Shown: in pieces, positions 22,079 to 34,479 of the stretch | How positions within the stretch are numbered: the first letter of the stretch is position 1 | Layout: each line of letters starts with the position of its first letter | From: Metellina segmentata | Taxonomy: Eukaryota > Arthropoda > Arachnida > Araneae > Tetragnathidae | DNA length: 64,000 bases | Direction: 5' to 3' | Assembly: GCA_947359465.1 (NCBI GenBank) | Contig: OX375879.1 | Span: 125,189,409 to 125,253,408 of the forward strand | The notes under the pieces: generated by a model | Seen by the model: the letters and a program-made list of their open reading frames with translations, nothing else | Database searches by the model: none | What the model was told of the DNA's origin: nothing | Program-made: the position numbers and the translations under genes

Positions 22079-23077
22079 CACATTGTTTCAGAATTTACAA
22101 CTTCAACCATTAGAAGTTGAGATATAAAAAAAAGTTATTGCCATCTATGTTTGACAAGAGGGTTTGTATTGTATTTAGAAGATCATTACTATATAACACT
22201 TTACAAACTAAAACTTTTAACAATTATTCAGTATCTGAAAAAACAGTATCTACTAAACATGGAAACAAATTTGTAGCTATATTATATGATTCAGAGTAAA
22301 AAGATGATCTTTTAATTTTTCTACCTGATTATATATATTTTAATAAGAAATAATCACAAAAAGAAAAAAAAATCTAAATAAAATTAGAAATTTATATACA
22401 AAGGAACCGAAGAGTGCGGAAAAACTAATTATGCGAAATATAATTGAATTTATTATTTAATTTTTACTTTTCATAAAATGATGGTAGCTCCGTTTTGGGG
22501 GGCTCTCTTCTTTTTGTAGCATTTCTCCTTTCTATGTCTATGATTACATAATCAAATGTATAAAAAATCTTACCCCTGGCCATCTTTGAAAAAGTGCGTC
22601 AGCACATGGGTGATAAAGGTTAAGTCATTTTATATAAAAAGTATTAAAATAGTTATTTTATCTTAAAGGTTAAAAGTTATTTTATCTACTTGATATATTC
22701 ATAACTATCATTTCCATAACACTCGATATATTTTCATTTCATTACGTCTGCATAAATCTAAAAGTGCTGTAGAAATGGTCATTAGTCACAACTTTTAAAC
22801 TCTAACGTTTTGTTTCAGGGGTATTTTTAGCTGTATTTTACACTTTCTCCTCCATTTTGATGAAAACTAAATTTTAAACCATTTTTTTACCCTAAATGCT
22901 TTTTGATCCATAACAAAATCTATAAATTTCTGTGATCATTTCGAAACATTACCTTCCAGATTTCTTTCGATACCTTAATTATATGAAACTAAATACAGTA
23001 GGTTGTTTTGAAACGCTTTTTTAAAGATTTTTTCTTTTTTCGAAATTATTTTTGACACCCACTTGTTGTACACTTTT
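22079..23077. other. AT-rich region, repeat-like
   Basis: 22085-22160 is an inverted match to about 20560-20660 (ATATCTCCAGTTCT-type words), so this belongs to the dispersed AT-rich repeats. No gene is recognised. Confidence 0.4.
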
Positions 23078-23275
23078 GTGTCGTGTACGAAGGAGGCACG
23101 TTAAATGACCTCACGTTGGCGTCGTGTGAAAGTTTGGAGATGCTCAGGTATGACCTCGTCGTCTGACCATGGTTCAAAATGGCGGTGTTATTCTCGGATC
23201 TTTTACTTTCGTATTCATCCCGGACGCCCGTTGCGCTGCTCTTGTGTGACGCTTATTGAAATACCTTCGAATGTT
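23078..23275 (+). mobile_element. SINE, body only
   Basis: It runs from GTGTCGTGTACGAAGGAGGC (head-B linker) to GACGCTTATTGAAATACC with several deletions. Confidence 0.75.
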
Positions 23276-23547
23276 TCTCTCCCGTTGAACGATTGACGCA
23301 TTACTTGGCAGGGATGTGTGTAGCTCTCTTAGAGTTACAAGAGATTAAACAATACTTCCAAATAATAATTTATTACAGCGTATTGACTACAACAGAACTG
23401 CTGCTCAACTGCGTTGAGAAACAGTATTTATACATTCTTTTTTCTCGTTGCCACTAAATAAAGTATTAAAAAAAACAAAGATAATAATATGGATAGAGAC
23501 GCTACAATTGTTCGAATTAGCATCCTACTGTAGAAAAACAAGTGGCT

Positions 23548-23645
23548 ATTGACAGATTTAACGTGTCTCCTTGGTGCACGGCGGTGTTTGGCTGCATTCA
23601 AACTCACAACTTCGCTTGTCCGTTGCTCTGCCAACCCGGCTACCG
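23548..23645 (-). mobile_element. SINE head-B end
   Basis: This holds only the 5' part: TTAACGTGTCTCCTTGGTGC, CAAACTCACAACTTCG and CCGTTGCTCTGCC in reverse. Confidence 0.7.
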
Positions 23646-24829
23646 AGGACCACAGTTTTGGGAGCAATAATGGATTTTCTAGCAGTACTGGCCAAACAAT
23701 CGAAGTGATTGCAATGCACAATCTACTTTGTTGGTAGCTATTTGAATTAATGGTAGCAGCACAACGGGCATTTATCCACCCTGCCAGCTTCTCCAAAACT
23801 ACTAAGCTATGGTTGATTTAAGTAGTTATTCAGATATATTAGCATGAAACCCGTCTAAATATGCAAGCAAAGGAAGCAATGCAAGTGAAATTAAACGTAT
23901 TAACTGATGCAAATTGCAGTAGACTAGCTGAATAACCCGGTGTTGCTCGGGTTTCAAATGGGACTGCGACATCTAAAATACGACTGCAACATTTCTCTGT
24001 GGTTAACTGAAATACTCAAACCCTGTAGAACGTGTTTCCTTGTCCATTTATTGAAGAAAAACAAACTTTAGATTCTAAAATTGGGGCTTCGAGGGCCTCT
24101 TTTAGGACTACCTGTGTGCCTATTTTCATGGCTACAGATGGGTCTGAAGATAGGAAAGAAATAGCCTATGTTTTCCGCAGTGTTGTAAAGTATGTGTACC
24201 AAAAATTGGGTGTAGATGGGCCAAAAGGTGTAGATTTGTATAGAGAACATACACACACATCCTTTTTAATACGTAAAGATAGTTTATATAAAAACAGAAC
24301 ACTGAATTACCGTATGTTGAACTGATTTCATGTGATTCTTGTACAAACACAGATGCAAAATGGAACATAGAACGGTAAGACGGACAGACTTAAGCAACGC
24401 ATTTCAGTCACTAAATGAATGCAAGTACTCAGAGCATGCAAAGGTTCGTGAAAATATATAAGCCGTTTTTAGCACATGCATACACATACAGAGAGGGAGA
24501 GACAAACACCAAACGCGAGAGAAACAGATTTTTCATCCGGAGGGCCCAAAATGAAAAGAAAGGGGTCGAAAATATTGAATGTACAGACCCTTCATCCTTT
24601 ATTTATATAGATATCGCATAGATCAACAAAATGTTCTAATCCAATCGAGAAAAGATAGGTGGGTAGATTGTTTTAATTTTGGCTGATATTAATTTTAGAT
24701 CTCGAGAAACTAATATGTGTTCCCATTGAATGTTTGATGACGCCCACATTTACTCGAAATGTTTATCATAATTTTCTAACCGTGTTTCGCTTTTCTTTTT
24801 CTCGCCTCAAGTCATGTTTGGATTCCTTT
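23646..24829. other. Unassigned region
   Basis: The open frames at 24032-24325 (plus) and 24068-24368 (minus) overlap each other and resemble nothing known. No splice or promoter pattern stands out. Confidence 0.35.
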
Positions 24830-25118
24830 CCTTACCACAACAAACGCGGTTCATTATAGATTACATTAAAGAAACGATTCGCACGGTGGGGTCGTCGGTT
24901 GGTAGGAAAGAAGTTGATGATCTGAAGAACAAAATTAAGTTACGATTTTTGCTCACGTTATATCAAATTGTTTTGGGTTTTTAACAAAACAGTTACTATC
25001 TGTAGAGCTGTTTCTATTGATGTGTGATAACAAACGCTCATTCGAGTCATATCCAACTTTTGTTGATCAACTAAAATCAGCCAATTAAATGCGACTCGCG
25101 AGAACGCGCCTTCAGACG
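24830..25118. mobile_element. Possible Harbinger-like element end
   Basis: The right edge (AGTCGCATTTAATTGGCTGA read on the minus strand, preceded by GGCGCGTTCTCGCG) matches both ends of the element at 45585-46305. About 24840-24960 on the plus strand can be read as FIIDYIKETIRTVGSSVGRK, then EVDDLKNKI. This weakly recalls the Myb/SANT-like accessory protein of PIF/Harbinger transposons. The left end was not found. Confidence 0.35.
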
Positions 25119-25124
25119 AGTAAG

Positions 25125-25420
25125 TATGTATTTTAACGTCGTACTGGAGCAACACATCGGGCTATTGACGACGGTCGGAACAATCCCCAAGGGAAAGATC
25201 TGAGCACAACAGCATGCAATTTTGAACCACGGTCATATGACGAGGAAACACATGAGCAGGCACCCCACTCAACAAACTTACCCACCTCACCATCGTAAGG
25301 GCATTCGAGGCCACGACATATTTAACGCGCACCACCCACTTTTGTTCACGACGGTGTTTGTCGGATTCGAATGCGCAAACCTCCGGTTGCTGATCCATTA
25401 CTCTCCCGACTTGGCCTGCC
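25125..25420 (-). mobile_element. SINE, head B
   Basis: It is nearly complete in reverse, from TATTTTAACGTCGTACTGGAG to the head end GATCCATTACTCTCCCGAC. Confidence 0.85.
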
Positions 25421-25423
25421 GAA

Positions 25424-25615
25424 CAACTCGTCTGGTGGTTAAGGTGTTAACCTCTCAAAAGTCCTCACGTTGGTTTGGTCCGATCATCTTGTCATCCGAT
25501 CGGGCCTCTATACGACGTCGTGCTGTCCTTGGTTCTTTCCCTTCGGGATTTATACCGGACCGTCGCCAATAGTACGTTATGTGAGACTACAGTGCAATGG
25601 TAATTAAAAATACCC
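25424..25615 (+). mobile_element. SINE, head A, internally deleted
   Basis: Head A (CTGGTGGTTAAGGTGTTAACC) is followed almost at once by AAGTCCTCACGTTGG, so about 100 bp is missing. The tail is GGTAATTAAAAATACC. It lies head-to-head with the head-B copy at 25125-25420. Confidence 0.8.
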
Positions 25616-25835
25616 AAAAATTACTGTAATTTCGAGCATTTTTTTTTTTTGCAAACGTTAGTCCCACGTTTATCATTTTACACTTTCAGACCTGTTACTA
25701 ATTCTGAACTTAACAAAAGGCGGATTCAAGTGAATTTATAAGGCAGAATCTATTTTTGAACTGTCGAAAACATTTTTCTTTTTTTCAAACGCATCCTGGG
25801 ACTCCCAAAAAAACAGGAATAAGTATTATAAATTG

Positions 25836-26100
25836 GTAATTTTGATAATTTTTGATTAAGGTCGCACTAGAGCGGCACTACGGGCTATTGTCGGTATCAA
25901 TTCCCTAAGGAAAGATCCACGTTATTTTGAACACAACACAACAATTTTTTGAAACACGGTGTTAACACCCGAGCTGGCACCCCACTTTCCTAACTTCCTC
26001 AATAACTTCCACACGTACTGCGGCTTTAAAAGCGCCTCCAGAACTTATTGAACCCCCTATGTTCACCTTCTGCCACCGTTTGAATCCCCTTGCAAACAGG
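25836..26100 (-). mobile_element. SINE, degraded head B
   Basis: The tail, CTAGAGCGGCACTACGGGC and GAGCTGGCACCCCACTTTCC are clear; the head is eroded. Confidence 0.75.
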
Positions 26101-26204
26101 TGGTGGCGGGGAGACGGTTGAAGGGGCACCACTTATCTCTAGGAGGACCACGTAATGATTTTCAGTATGAATTCGTAAAACAACTGCTCGTAAAGGGCCA
26201 CGGT

Positions 26205-26490
26205 AGTACGGTTGGAAGGATAAAACGGACTAGAAACCGGAGGGTTGTGTGTTCGAATCCTACCGGAGACCGTCGTGTCCTAAGTGGGCTGTTGCAAGTT
26301 CAATCTATCGTGGCCTCAAATATCCTCACGTTGACGTAGAAGTTTGGAGAGTGGCGTGCCAGCTCGAGCGTTCTGACCGTGACTCTATATGACGTGGTGC
26401 TGTCGTAAGTTCTTTCCCGTTGAGATTGATCCGTCGTCGATAGCCCGTTGCGTTGCTCCAGTACGACGTTAATTCAAATCACCCTCCATA
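26205..26490 (+). mobile_element. SINE, head B
   Basis: One of the better head-B copies: GGTTGGAAGGATAAAACGG, GGACTAGAAACCGGAGGG, B box TGTTCGAATCC, linker AGACCGTCGTGTCC. Confidence 0.88.
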
Positions 26491-26512
26491 ACAGTGGGGA
26501 AATAATTATCGG

Positions 26513-26655
26513 TAGGTAGGTATTTTAGTTAACGTCGTACTAGAGCAACGCAACGGGCTATTGGCGACGGTCCGGGATAGACCCCCGAAGGGAAGGATCC
26601 GAGGACAACACTCAATCATTTTGAATCACTTGGGAAATCTGTCGTGGTCAGTCTA
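26513..26655 (-). mobile_element. SINE 3' part
   Basis: The tail GGTAGGTAGGTATTTTAGTT and adjacent body are well kept; it ends near GAATCACTTGG. Confidence 0.8.
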
Positions 26656-26917
26656 ATTAAGCATTGTCCCGGTGGGAAAGGCGAAGAAGCAATGTCTCTC
26701 CAAATAGCCGAATGAGAAGCTTTCCACGAGACGAGACATCGGAGAGAATTAAATCTGTCGCAGCAGATGCGTTGCGGTCTGAGAAGGAGATTTGTGCCGC
26801 CCGAAATAGCATCGTAGAGAGCTCTGCAATCCTCACCCACGCTCGAACCTCGTCACACTGACCCAATGGCCCCGACTTCACTTCTCCGTTGCGATGGAGA
26901 GAATTCTTAAATGGATG
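26656..26917. other. Unassigned GC-richer spacer
   Basis: Overlapping open frames occur on both strands (26616-26929), none recognisable. Confidence 0.35.
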
Positions 26918-27165
26918 TCGCAACGACACAACGGGCTATTGACAACGGACCGGGATCAATCTCCGGAGGGAAACATCCGAGGACGTCATTTTGAGCCAAG
27001 ATCAGATGACGAAGCAACACCTCAACTGGCACCCCACTCTCAAAATTTAAGGTGCACCAGCCACCTCTACACCCTACGCTTACAAACATTCATTCACTGA
27101 CACGGATTCGAACCAGGAACCTTCCGATCTAGAAGCTCACACCTTAACTAGCAGACCGGTTGGAG
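26918..27165 (-). mobile_element. SINE, head A
   Basis: It ends with a well-kept head A in reverse (GATTCGAACCAGGAACC, then CACCTTAACTAGCAGACCGG). About 50 bp of body is missing after CACCCCACTCTC. Confidence 0.85.
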
Positions 27166-27175
27166 ACTTTGATAA

Positions 27176-27258
27176 TTACTGTCGTGAAAGAGCAACACAA
27201 GGGGATCCTTAGGGAAAGATTCGTCATTTTGAACCACTATCACATGAGCTGGTGACTT
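27176..27258 (-). mobile_element. SINE fragment
   Basis: GAGCAACACAAGGGGATCC and TTTTGAACCACTATCACATG place it in the 3' body; it has several deletions. Confidence 0.6.
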
Positions 27259-27287
27259 TCAGAAGAATCTCTTTAAAATGGCGGGTC

Positions 27288-27530
27288 CAGAAGGTTGAGT
27301 AACGTTTGACAACCAGAGGGTTGGGAGTTCGAATCCAGCCAAAGTGTTCAGAGGGGTTGTTGCACGTTTGATCACCTCGAATGTTCTCACGTTGGCGTGG
27401 TGTGTAAGTTAGGAGAGTGGGGTGCCAGTACAGGTGTTTACCTGTACTGGCGTGGTGTTGTCTTCAGATCTTTCTCGTTGAATGGACCGACGTCAAGAGC
27501 CCGTTCTGTCGCCTGCAGTAGGATGGTTTT
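27288..27530 (+). mobile_element. SINE, head B, with a new internal hairpin
   Basis: Head B has GACAACCAGAGGGTTGGGAG and the B box GTTCGAATCC. At 27424-27451 the body carries a perfect 12-bp inverted repeat (GCCAGTACAGGT, loop GTTT) where other copies read GCCAGCTCAGGTGTTGCC. Confidence 0.85.
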
Positions 27531-27611
27531 TTTTTTCAAATACCTCCCTACCAAAGAATGCGCCAATCAATCTTCTTTAACTTAAACACCAAACAAAATT
27601 AGAAAAGTATT

Positions 27612-27808
27612 TCGATCACCGTCGTACAAGAGCGGAGTATCGGGCAATTTGTCCGCGAACAATCCGAAAGGGAAAGATACGAGATTAACACCACGTCATT
27701 TTGAGCCACGGTCAAAAAAAGGCCACCCCTGAGCAGGCACCCCACTTTCCAAACTCACGCCAACGTGTGGACATTGGAAGTCACGACACATTTAACGTGC
27801 ATCAGTCT
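27612..27808 (-). mobile_element. SINE, head missing
   Basis: It runs from ATCACCGTCGTACAAGAGC to the AACGTGCATCAG linker, then meets an inverted copy. Confidence 0.75.
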
Positions 27809-27950
27809 CCACGTTGTGTGGTGTGTAATGTTTGGAGAGCGAGGTGCCTATTCAGGTGGTGCCTCGTCATCTGACTGTGATGCCATACGAAACGGTGTTC
27901 TCGCTCCCTTGACCCCGGAATGTTGCTTCCAGTGAGACGTTAATGAACTC
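27809..27950 (+). mobile_element. SINE 3' body
   Basis: It starts CCACGTTGTGTGGTGTG and ends GAGACGTTAATGAA. It joins head-to-head with the previous fragment, forming a foldback. Confidence 0.7.
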
Positions 27951-28164
27951 CCTCTTCAAAAGGAATTAAGAAAACCGCACCTCTGAATGTATTTGAGAGT
28001 CGTCATTAGCCAGTTGAGAGTTCCTTCAGTGTGGCGTTAATACATGTCCCCGATACCTCTACCTGAAAGTATATCGGCATAGTTACTGCCCGGAGACGAT
28101 AAGATTACCGAAGAGAAAAATGCACGCAGCTGTGCAATGAAGTATTTTAGATACGAAGTATTTA

Positions 28165-28395
28165 GTATATAGTGTAGCATTGGAACAACACAACGAGCTT
28201 TTGGTGATGGGGACCAACCCCGAAGTGAAAGATCCGAAAACACACAACTTTATTTTGAAGTACGGTCAAATGACGTGGTTCAAAAGACGCTGTGATTTCG
28301 GGTCATATCTGCACCCCACTCTCCAAAGTTCCACATCATGCCAACTTAAGGACATTGAAGACCACGACAGATTTAACGCTCACGTGTACATAAGT
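28165..28395 (-). mobile_element. SINE, head missing
   Basis: It runs from TGTAGCATTGGAACAACACAAC to CGACAGATTTAACGCTC, with an extra stretch in the middle. Confidence 0.75.
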
Positions 28396-28674
28396 GTTTG
28401 GAATCCCCAGTTTGATAACACTGTACAACATGAAAAATGTCCTTTGGAGGAAAATATGTGTTTCTTGTAATTTTTGGCTGAAAATAACGAATCGAATTAT
28501 TTTCTGTTTACCACGCACCATTGTCCCAAAAATACACATTTTAGTCGGAAAAACAACTTACAGGCAGAGAAAAGACGCTGTCATTGACAGTGGGACCGTC
28601 GCCAACTTGGCGACCATTTTAGCGATCTTTGCGACAAGCCTTATCTATCTTCTCGAAGTTTCGAGGCTCTAGCC

Positions 28675-30815
28675 CAGGGGTGGCCAACCTGTGGCGCTTG
28701 CGCCAAACGTGGCACATTGGATGATTACGAGTGGCGTATTGCATCCTTTCGCCAACTTATTATATTAAAATAGGCGCCATAACTGAATCCATCTACATAT
28801 TCTTACACCAGAGTGCTCTTATTTCAATTCAAACAGCCTTTTCTTACTCATCAGTTCCTCACAATATTTTGACAGTTTGCAATTGATATTATGTGTGATA
28901 CGACGTACGTATCAGTGATCTGTTTGTTCTTTTTAAACTCTTAGAGTTTTGTACTTTTTAATGGTATATTTTACATCCTTTTTATTCCTCACAGTGCAAA
29001 AGAAACAGAGCAAAAAAGCGCAGAAAGTGATAGAAAGCGTGAATTTAATGAACAGTGGGGAAATGAGTAGTTATTTATAGCAAGTCTGATAAGAAAACTG
29101 GCATTGTTTGTGAAAGTACTCTTTCACATAATACAAAACATGATCGTAATAGACACTATAAAACACATCATCAAACTAACATAGATGGGAAAATGAAGCT
29201 TGTTCTTGAGTCTGAGTTACAACTGGAAGACCTTGGCCATTCGTTTCTCGAGCTTTGGATGAATCAACGGACATGTGTAATGTAGCCCAGTTAAGTATTT
29301 TTATAAGAGGAATCGATGATAATTATAATGTCTTTGAAGAACTTGCCAGTCTAAAGTCATTGCATGGTAAAACAAGCGGATTCGACATATTTAAAAAAAG
29401 TAAAAGCATGCCTAGAAAATCTACATTAGATTATAGTAAACTCATCACTATGTACTGACGGTGCGCCATCAATGGTAGGTAAAGTCAATGTTAATACGAC
29501 TTTGCTTGGAAATTTTTTAAAATCGTCCTGTACTAAACTGTCACTGCATTATACATCAAGAGGCACTGTGTGGAAAAACTTTAAAAATGCAGCATGTTAT
29601 GTTACAGGTTGAGAAATGTGTGAATGAAATTAGAGCAAAAGCATTAAGCAGACGAGAATTCAGAGAATATTGTGATTTGTTAGATTTGGAATACATGATG
29701 ATCCTTTCCTTTATTGTGAGGTGCGCTGGCTTTCTAGAGGTCAGGTTCTGAGAAGATTTTGGAAATTGAAAAATGCTGTTTATAATTTTTTAGAACATGA
29801 AATTGAACTTATCTGACGAAACACCATATTATTTGATAACAACTGGCTATTTTATTTGCCATTTTTATTTGATGTTACTAGCTATCTCAATTACCTAAAT
29901 TCGAAACTGCAAGGCAAGAAGAAATTATTTCCTATCTTAGTAAATAGCATCAGTTCATTTAAAATGAAATTAAAACTGTTCATCTCTCGGTTAGAAAATC
30001 GGGATTAGAGTCAATTTACACACTTGAAAGAGCAGAGTGAATGTGCTCCGGATAATAGCAATTTAACCAAATCTATTGAAAAATCAAATTATTGCAAGGA
30101 ACATTTCGAAGTCGTTTTCCTGATTTGGCTTAAGTATAGTAGAAAACTGGATGCTCACATTTATAAACTCATTTTCACTCAGTTAACCGAACGTTATGAA
30201 GATCCCTTAAATTTATATATATTTGCATCCATAAAACTAGTAAAATAAAAATGGTATTCATTGATTTAAGAAAAAATTCATCCTAGAAAATGAAATTTGA
30301 TGAGCTTTTTTTATTCGGATTAAAATGCTCTGACAATGCAAATTTCTGGCGTTCATTATTAACCTGTGAACATTTTCCAGAACTAAGAAAATTTGCAAAA
30401 AATTAGATATGTCGTTTCGGAACGACATACATATGTGAACAAGCATTTGCATCCATAAAACTTATTAAAAGCAAAACGAGGTTTCAAATGGCTGATTCAA
30501 GTTTGAAGAATTATCTGTCGCTCTCGGAAACAAATTTAACACCAAATATTGAAAGACTAGCAGAATCCAAACAGGCTCATATGTCTCAATAATAGTAAGT
30601 AACGTTTATGTGCTAATTATATTGTTTAACATACAATAGTTAAATCATTTAAAAATGTTAATATGTCCATACACATACTTTTATTAAAAAAATTCTTAAG
30701 GGTTTGCCAGAACCATGAATATAAAAAGGTAGAAAAGGTACTTGAGTTGTATGACGCATCTGAACTCGTATGTAAAAAGTTTAACGCATGGTATGTAAAA
30801 GGTTGACCACCCCTG
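28675..30815 (+). pseudogene. hAT element with decayed transposase
   Basis: Terminal inverted repeats CAGGGGTGGCCAACC (28675) and its complement with one change at 30801-30815 bound a 2.14-kb element. Plus-strand frames match hAT transposases of the GTF2IRD2/Charlie8 type: LDESTDMCNVAQLSIFIRG near 29253, EELASLKSLHGKT, and the C-terminal dimerisation end YICEQAFASIKLIKSKTRFQ then LTPNIERLAESKQAHMSQ near 30575. Many stops and shifts intervene. The right flank is a SINE entered at TACTAGAG; the left flank lacks the rest of that SINE, so one side was later rearranged. Confidence 0.9.
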
Positions 30816-30972
30816 TACTAGAGCAACACAACGGGCTATTGACGACGGTCCGGGATCAGTCCCTTAAGGGAAAGATCCGAGGACAACACCTCGTAATTTT
30901 GAACCACGGTCTGATGACGAAGCAACACCTGAGCTGGCACCCCACTCTCCAAACTTCCACGCCAACCCAAGA
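30816..30972 (-). mobile_element. SINE 3' fragment at the hAT boundary
   Basis: This is a single-copy version of the sequence amplified at 6331-7680, from TACTAGAGCAACACAACGGG to CGCCAACCCAAGAGAATTG, and it is joined to the next hAT remnant. Confidence 0.88.
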
Positions 30973-32265
30973 GAATTGAATGGGAGGTATGCGCTTGCAA
31001 AGAGTTCGTGATTGCTCCTATGTTTGGATCTGTATTGGAAATCGCAAGACATCCTCTGGTTCCAATCAATATCGATATTTTGCTTTAATGGCAACTAATT
31101 TTGAAAAGCCGATTTCTAATAAGGTCGATACAAACTGAATCAAAATATTAATTGCCTTTTTCTTCAAATATTTTTCATGTGAAGCGATATTAGATTTAGA
31201 AATATGAAACAATAATGGATCACGTATCCAACCTAATTCACTATCTGGAAATTTTCTCCCAATTTTATTGTCTGACGGAAAATGATGATTTTAAATAGTA
31301 ATTAATTTATATTATTTCCTTTAGTAAATATTCTGAAAAGTACGGGAACATGTCTTTGTTCAATTCTCCATGCCAAAGTATCAGCTTATTATTAAAAGCT
31401 TCAATTTTTACTGCTCTATGTTAAAATGTTAGCACTCTCTCTCTGTAGACTTAAATTCAAGTCGTTAAGTTTTTCGAAAATGTCAACCATGTAACTGAGT
31501 TTTCCAAGCGAATGATCATTAAACTTGCCATTACGTGTTTCTTTCCTACCAAGAAATTATAAACTTCGTATCTCAAATCGAATTGACGTCGCAGTATTTT
31601 GCCACCTGAGAGTCAACTGACTTCGGTATGTAGTAATAATGTCTCATACACAGAACCCTTCTCATTACAGAGTATTGAAATGAGACGACTGCTTAGGGTA
31701 CTGTTGCTTGTAATGTACCAACATCCTGTGTGAAATACCTTGTGCAATTCTTCATCAATGTCTTTTGCAACAAGAGCTTGTCAATGTATCGTGCAATGGT
31801 TGAATACTATACGTGGAGAAAGTTTCTTTATTAACCCTCTTAGTCCTTTATTACTACTAGTTAATGCTGAAGCACCATCAGTGCAAACCGCGACACAGTG
31901 TGTCCAGGTGAGGTAATTGGTTTCAAAATATCTATTAATAATTTAAAATATTTTCTCTCCATTTGTTTTTCCTTCCAATTTTTTCCAACATGAAAAGTCT
32001 TCTGATATGTCTTCTTCATTAAACGTATCTCACATAAAAAATTGATTCAGACAGTTTAGTAATGTTAGCAGTTTTGCCAAGTTGTAGGGCAAATACGGGA
32101 GAGTTTTGTAATCGATTTAACAGAACAGATTCTATATTACGTGATATGGCGGAAATTAAGCTAGAAACTGTATGTCTTGATAATGGTATCGTTTTTCAAT
32201 CGTTATCATATTAACAAAAAAGCAGTATATAAACGGAATTACTGAATGCACCTGAATGAAAGTAA
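30973..32265 (-). pseudogene. hAT transposase remnant, copy 2
   Basis: It is almost identical to 7681-8960, with only scattered substitutions. It keeps GGTATGTAGTAATAATGTCTC near 31626 that copy 1 lacks. The C-terminal frame reads AISNTDPNIGAITNSLQAHT. Both copies diverge after CACCTGAATGAA, so the duplicated unit ends there. Confidence 0.82.
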
Positions 32266-32454
32266 GAAACTGAACTAAGTAAGGCTGGAATCTATTAGAA
32301 AAAAGGTAAAAATAAGTTCATTTAGAAGACGACAAAGTCATTTTGTAGACATGAACATTATCCAGCAGAGTCGTCCAAACTTTTTCTCAAAGCAGTGCTC
32401 CTCCATATAGGCAATATTTGCCCGTCTGTTCCTATAGCATCTCTCTATATTTAA

Positions 32455-33680
32455 AAAAAGTTACGGCCGCCGCCTCAGGATTGAAAACTGTGTTGTTTAG
32501 CTCGATTCTTAGACGGTTTCCCGAGAAAGTACTGATTAGAAAAAAAAACGAAATTAACATGGTTTGTTCTTCATCGTATTCCCTGGACAATTGTTAAGTT
32601 TTTTTCCGATGCGGTTATTAGTTTAGGGTTTATTTAGTGTCAAAATTGGAAAAGCGGAATATCTTCCGCGAGTGAGCAAAACACATACAAATTTTCAGTC
32701 TTCAGCCGTGATTTTTTTAAAGAGTACCTCTCGACGTATAATTTTGCAGCTCGTCGAGTTTTTTTAGAAATTTCAATTTGGTTCTTGATAATATTTTTTT
32801 TTGAAATTCGGGGAAATTCGGGACATTTCGTTACTTTTTTTAAAACTGTCGTATCTATATCTTATTACTATTAGTTTTTAATTTTGAAAATATCGCAGCG
32901 TACCTCAGAATGTAGTCTTTTTTATGGTACAATTATTTTTGAAGTTGGTTGATAAATAAATTCGATGCGATCAAAAGTTGGTCATACAAAATTCGGAATC
33001 TATGGATATTTTCGCGCTTTTTGTTAAAACTGTCATATCTCCAGCTTAATTCTATTATTTTTTAAATTTGAGAACTTCACTGAACACATTACATTACACT
33101 CTTTCTTATGGTACAATTATTTTTTAAATTGGTTAATAAACAATGTCGATGCAAATAAAAGTTGGTCATACTATTTTCGGAACTTTCAGATTGTAATTTC
33201 CTATACAAAACTAAAACTGTCATATCTATATCGTATTACTATTAGTTTTTAATTTTGGAAATATCGCAGTATACCTCAGAATGTACTCTTTCATACGGTA
33301 CAATTATTTTTAAAATTGATTCATAAATAAATTCTATGCAATCAAAAGTTGGTCACACAAATTTCGTACTTTTTAGTTCGCGGAGCAGGTTTCGCACGCA
33401 GTTGTAGGTTGTATTTTTGACTATCGGGTTTGCCAGATATAAAATTTATCGTAGCAATAATTGCCATAAAAACGATTTCTTTTTATTTGGCGAGGAAAAA
33501 GGCTCACTTTTTTCACTCTGTTCTCAGACGGTATACGGAGAAAGTACGAAGTTCAGATCGTAAAGTTAGGAGATTAACACGTATTACTTAAAATTGTGCA
33601 GGGAACAAGATGCAGAAGGTTTTTTACTAATGCGGCTATTAGTTTAGGGTGCATTAAGGGGTTAGGTACCTTTTAAATGT
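32455..33680 (+). repeat. Dispersed repeat with 185-bp subunits, copy 2
   Basis: The module GACGGTTTCCCGAGAAAGTAC at 32508 is followed by three subunits starting AAAACTGTC at 32842, 33026 and 33213 (184 and 187 bp apart). A second GACGG module starts at 33527. The words AAAAGTTGGTCATAC and AATTCGATGCGAT mark each subunit. No gene is present. Confidence 0.7.
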
Positions 33681-34479
33681 CAAAATAAGCAAAAAATCAC
33701 TAAATTTCGAATCTTAATATCTCCATGAATAAATTACATAAATGAAATTTTGTATGCAGATTTTAACTATCTTTCTCTTTTGTAAACTATTAAAAAAAAA
33801 TTTCTACCCTTAAATATATTGTAAATTGGACCCAAATGAAATGCGTTGTTTTTGTTGTTAGAATATTATATGGTGCATTTTGCGCAGTATATTCTGGGCA
33901 AAATAATTGTAATTCTGAGCTGAATTTTTTTCAACAGGATAGACATAAAAGGTGGTAATTTTTTAAACATATATATAGTTTACATAATCAATTAAAATTT
34001 CATGTAATTCTAACCAACCATTCCAAAGAAATCTTACGAGCAAGTGGTAAAATCACAGTTTTGAGATATCGTCGTTTAAGAACAATTCGCTTGTGAAATT
34101 CTTTCGTAGTAAAGAAAGGAAACTAAAGTTGTAGTCAATGTACCTTGTTCCCAGATTAAAAAAAATTAATAAAACAATGTACATGGAGATGGCTTTAGCA
34201 ATATAGAGCGTAGTCAAATTATACATTTTTGTGATCGCTGATATCGACGAAGTACAAAACGTAAACAAACCATCTGGCTCTAAATGTTAGATTAAAGGCT
34301 TCACTCTTTTAACCATAACTTCTATTCTAGAGTAAAATTTTACACAAGGTTTGTTTTAAAACGTTGCTAAGAAACAGAGCATTAAAAGTAGATCATGATC
34401 TTTTTTTAAATATTTTTTTGAAAATTTAAAACGTTTCTAACCCTTTAAGTGTTAAAGCGAAAAAAAAAAAGTGAAATTA
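33681..34479. other. AT-rich spacer
   Basis: Nothing is recognised. Confidence 0.35.

Noticed and set aside
24032..24368. Overlapping 97- and 78-codon frames on opposite strands
   Set aside because: They are mirror frames with no recognisable domain.
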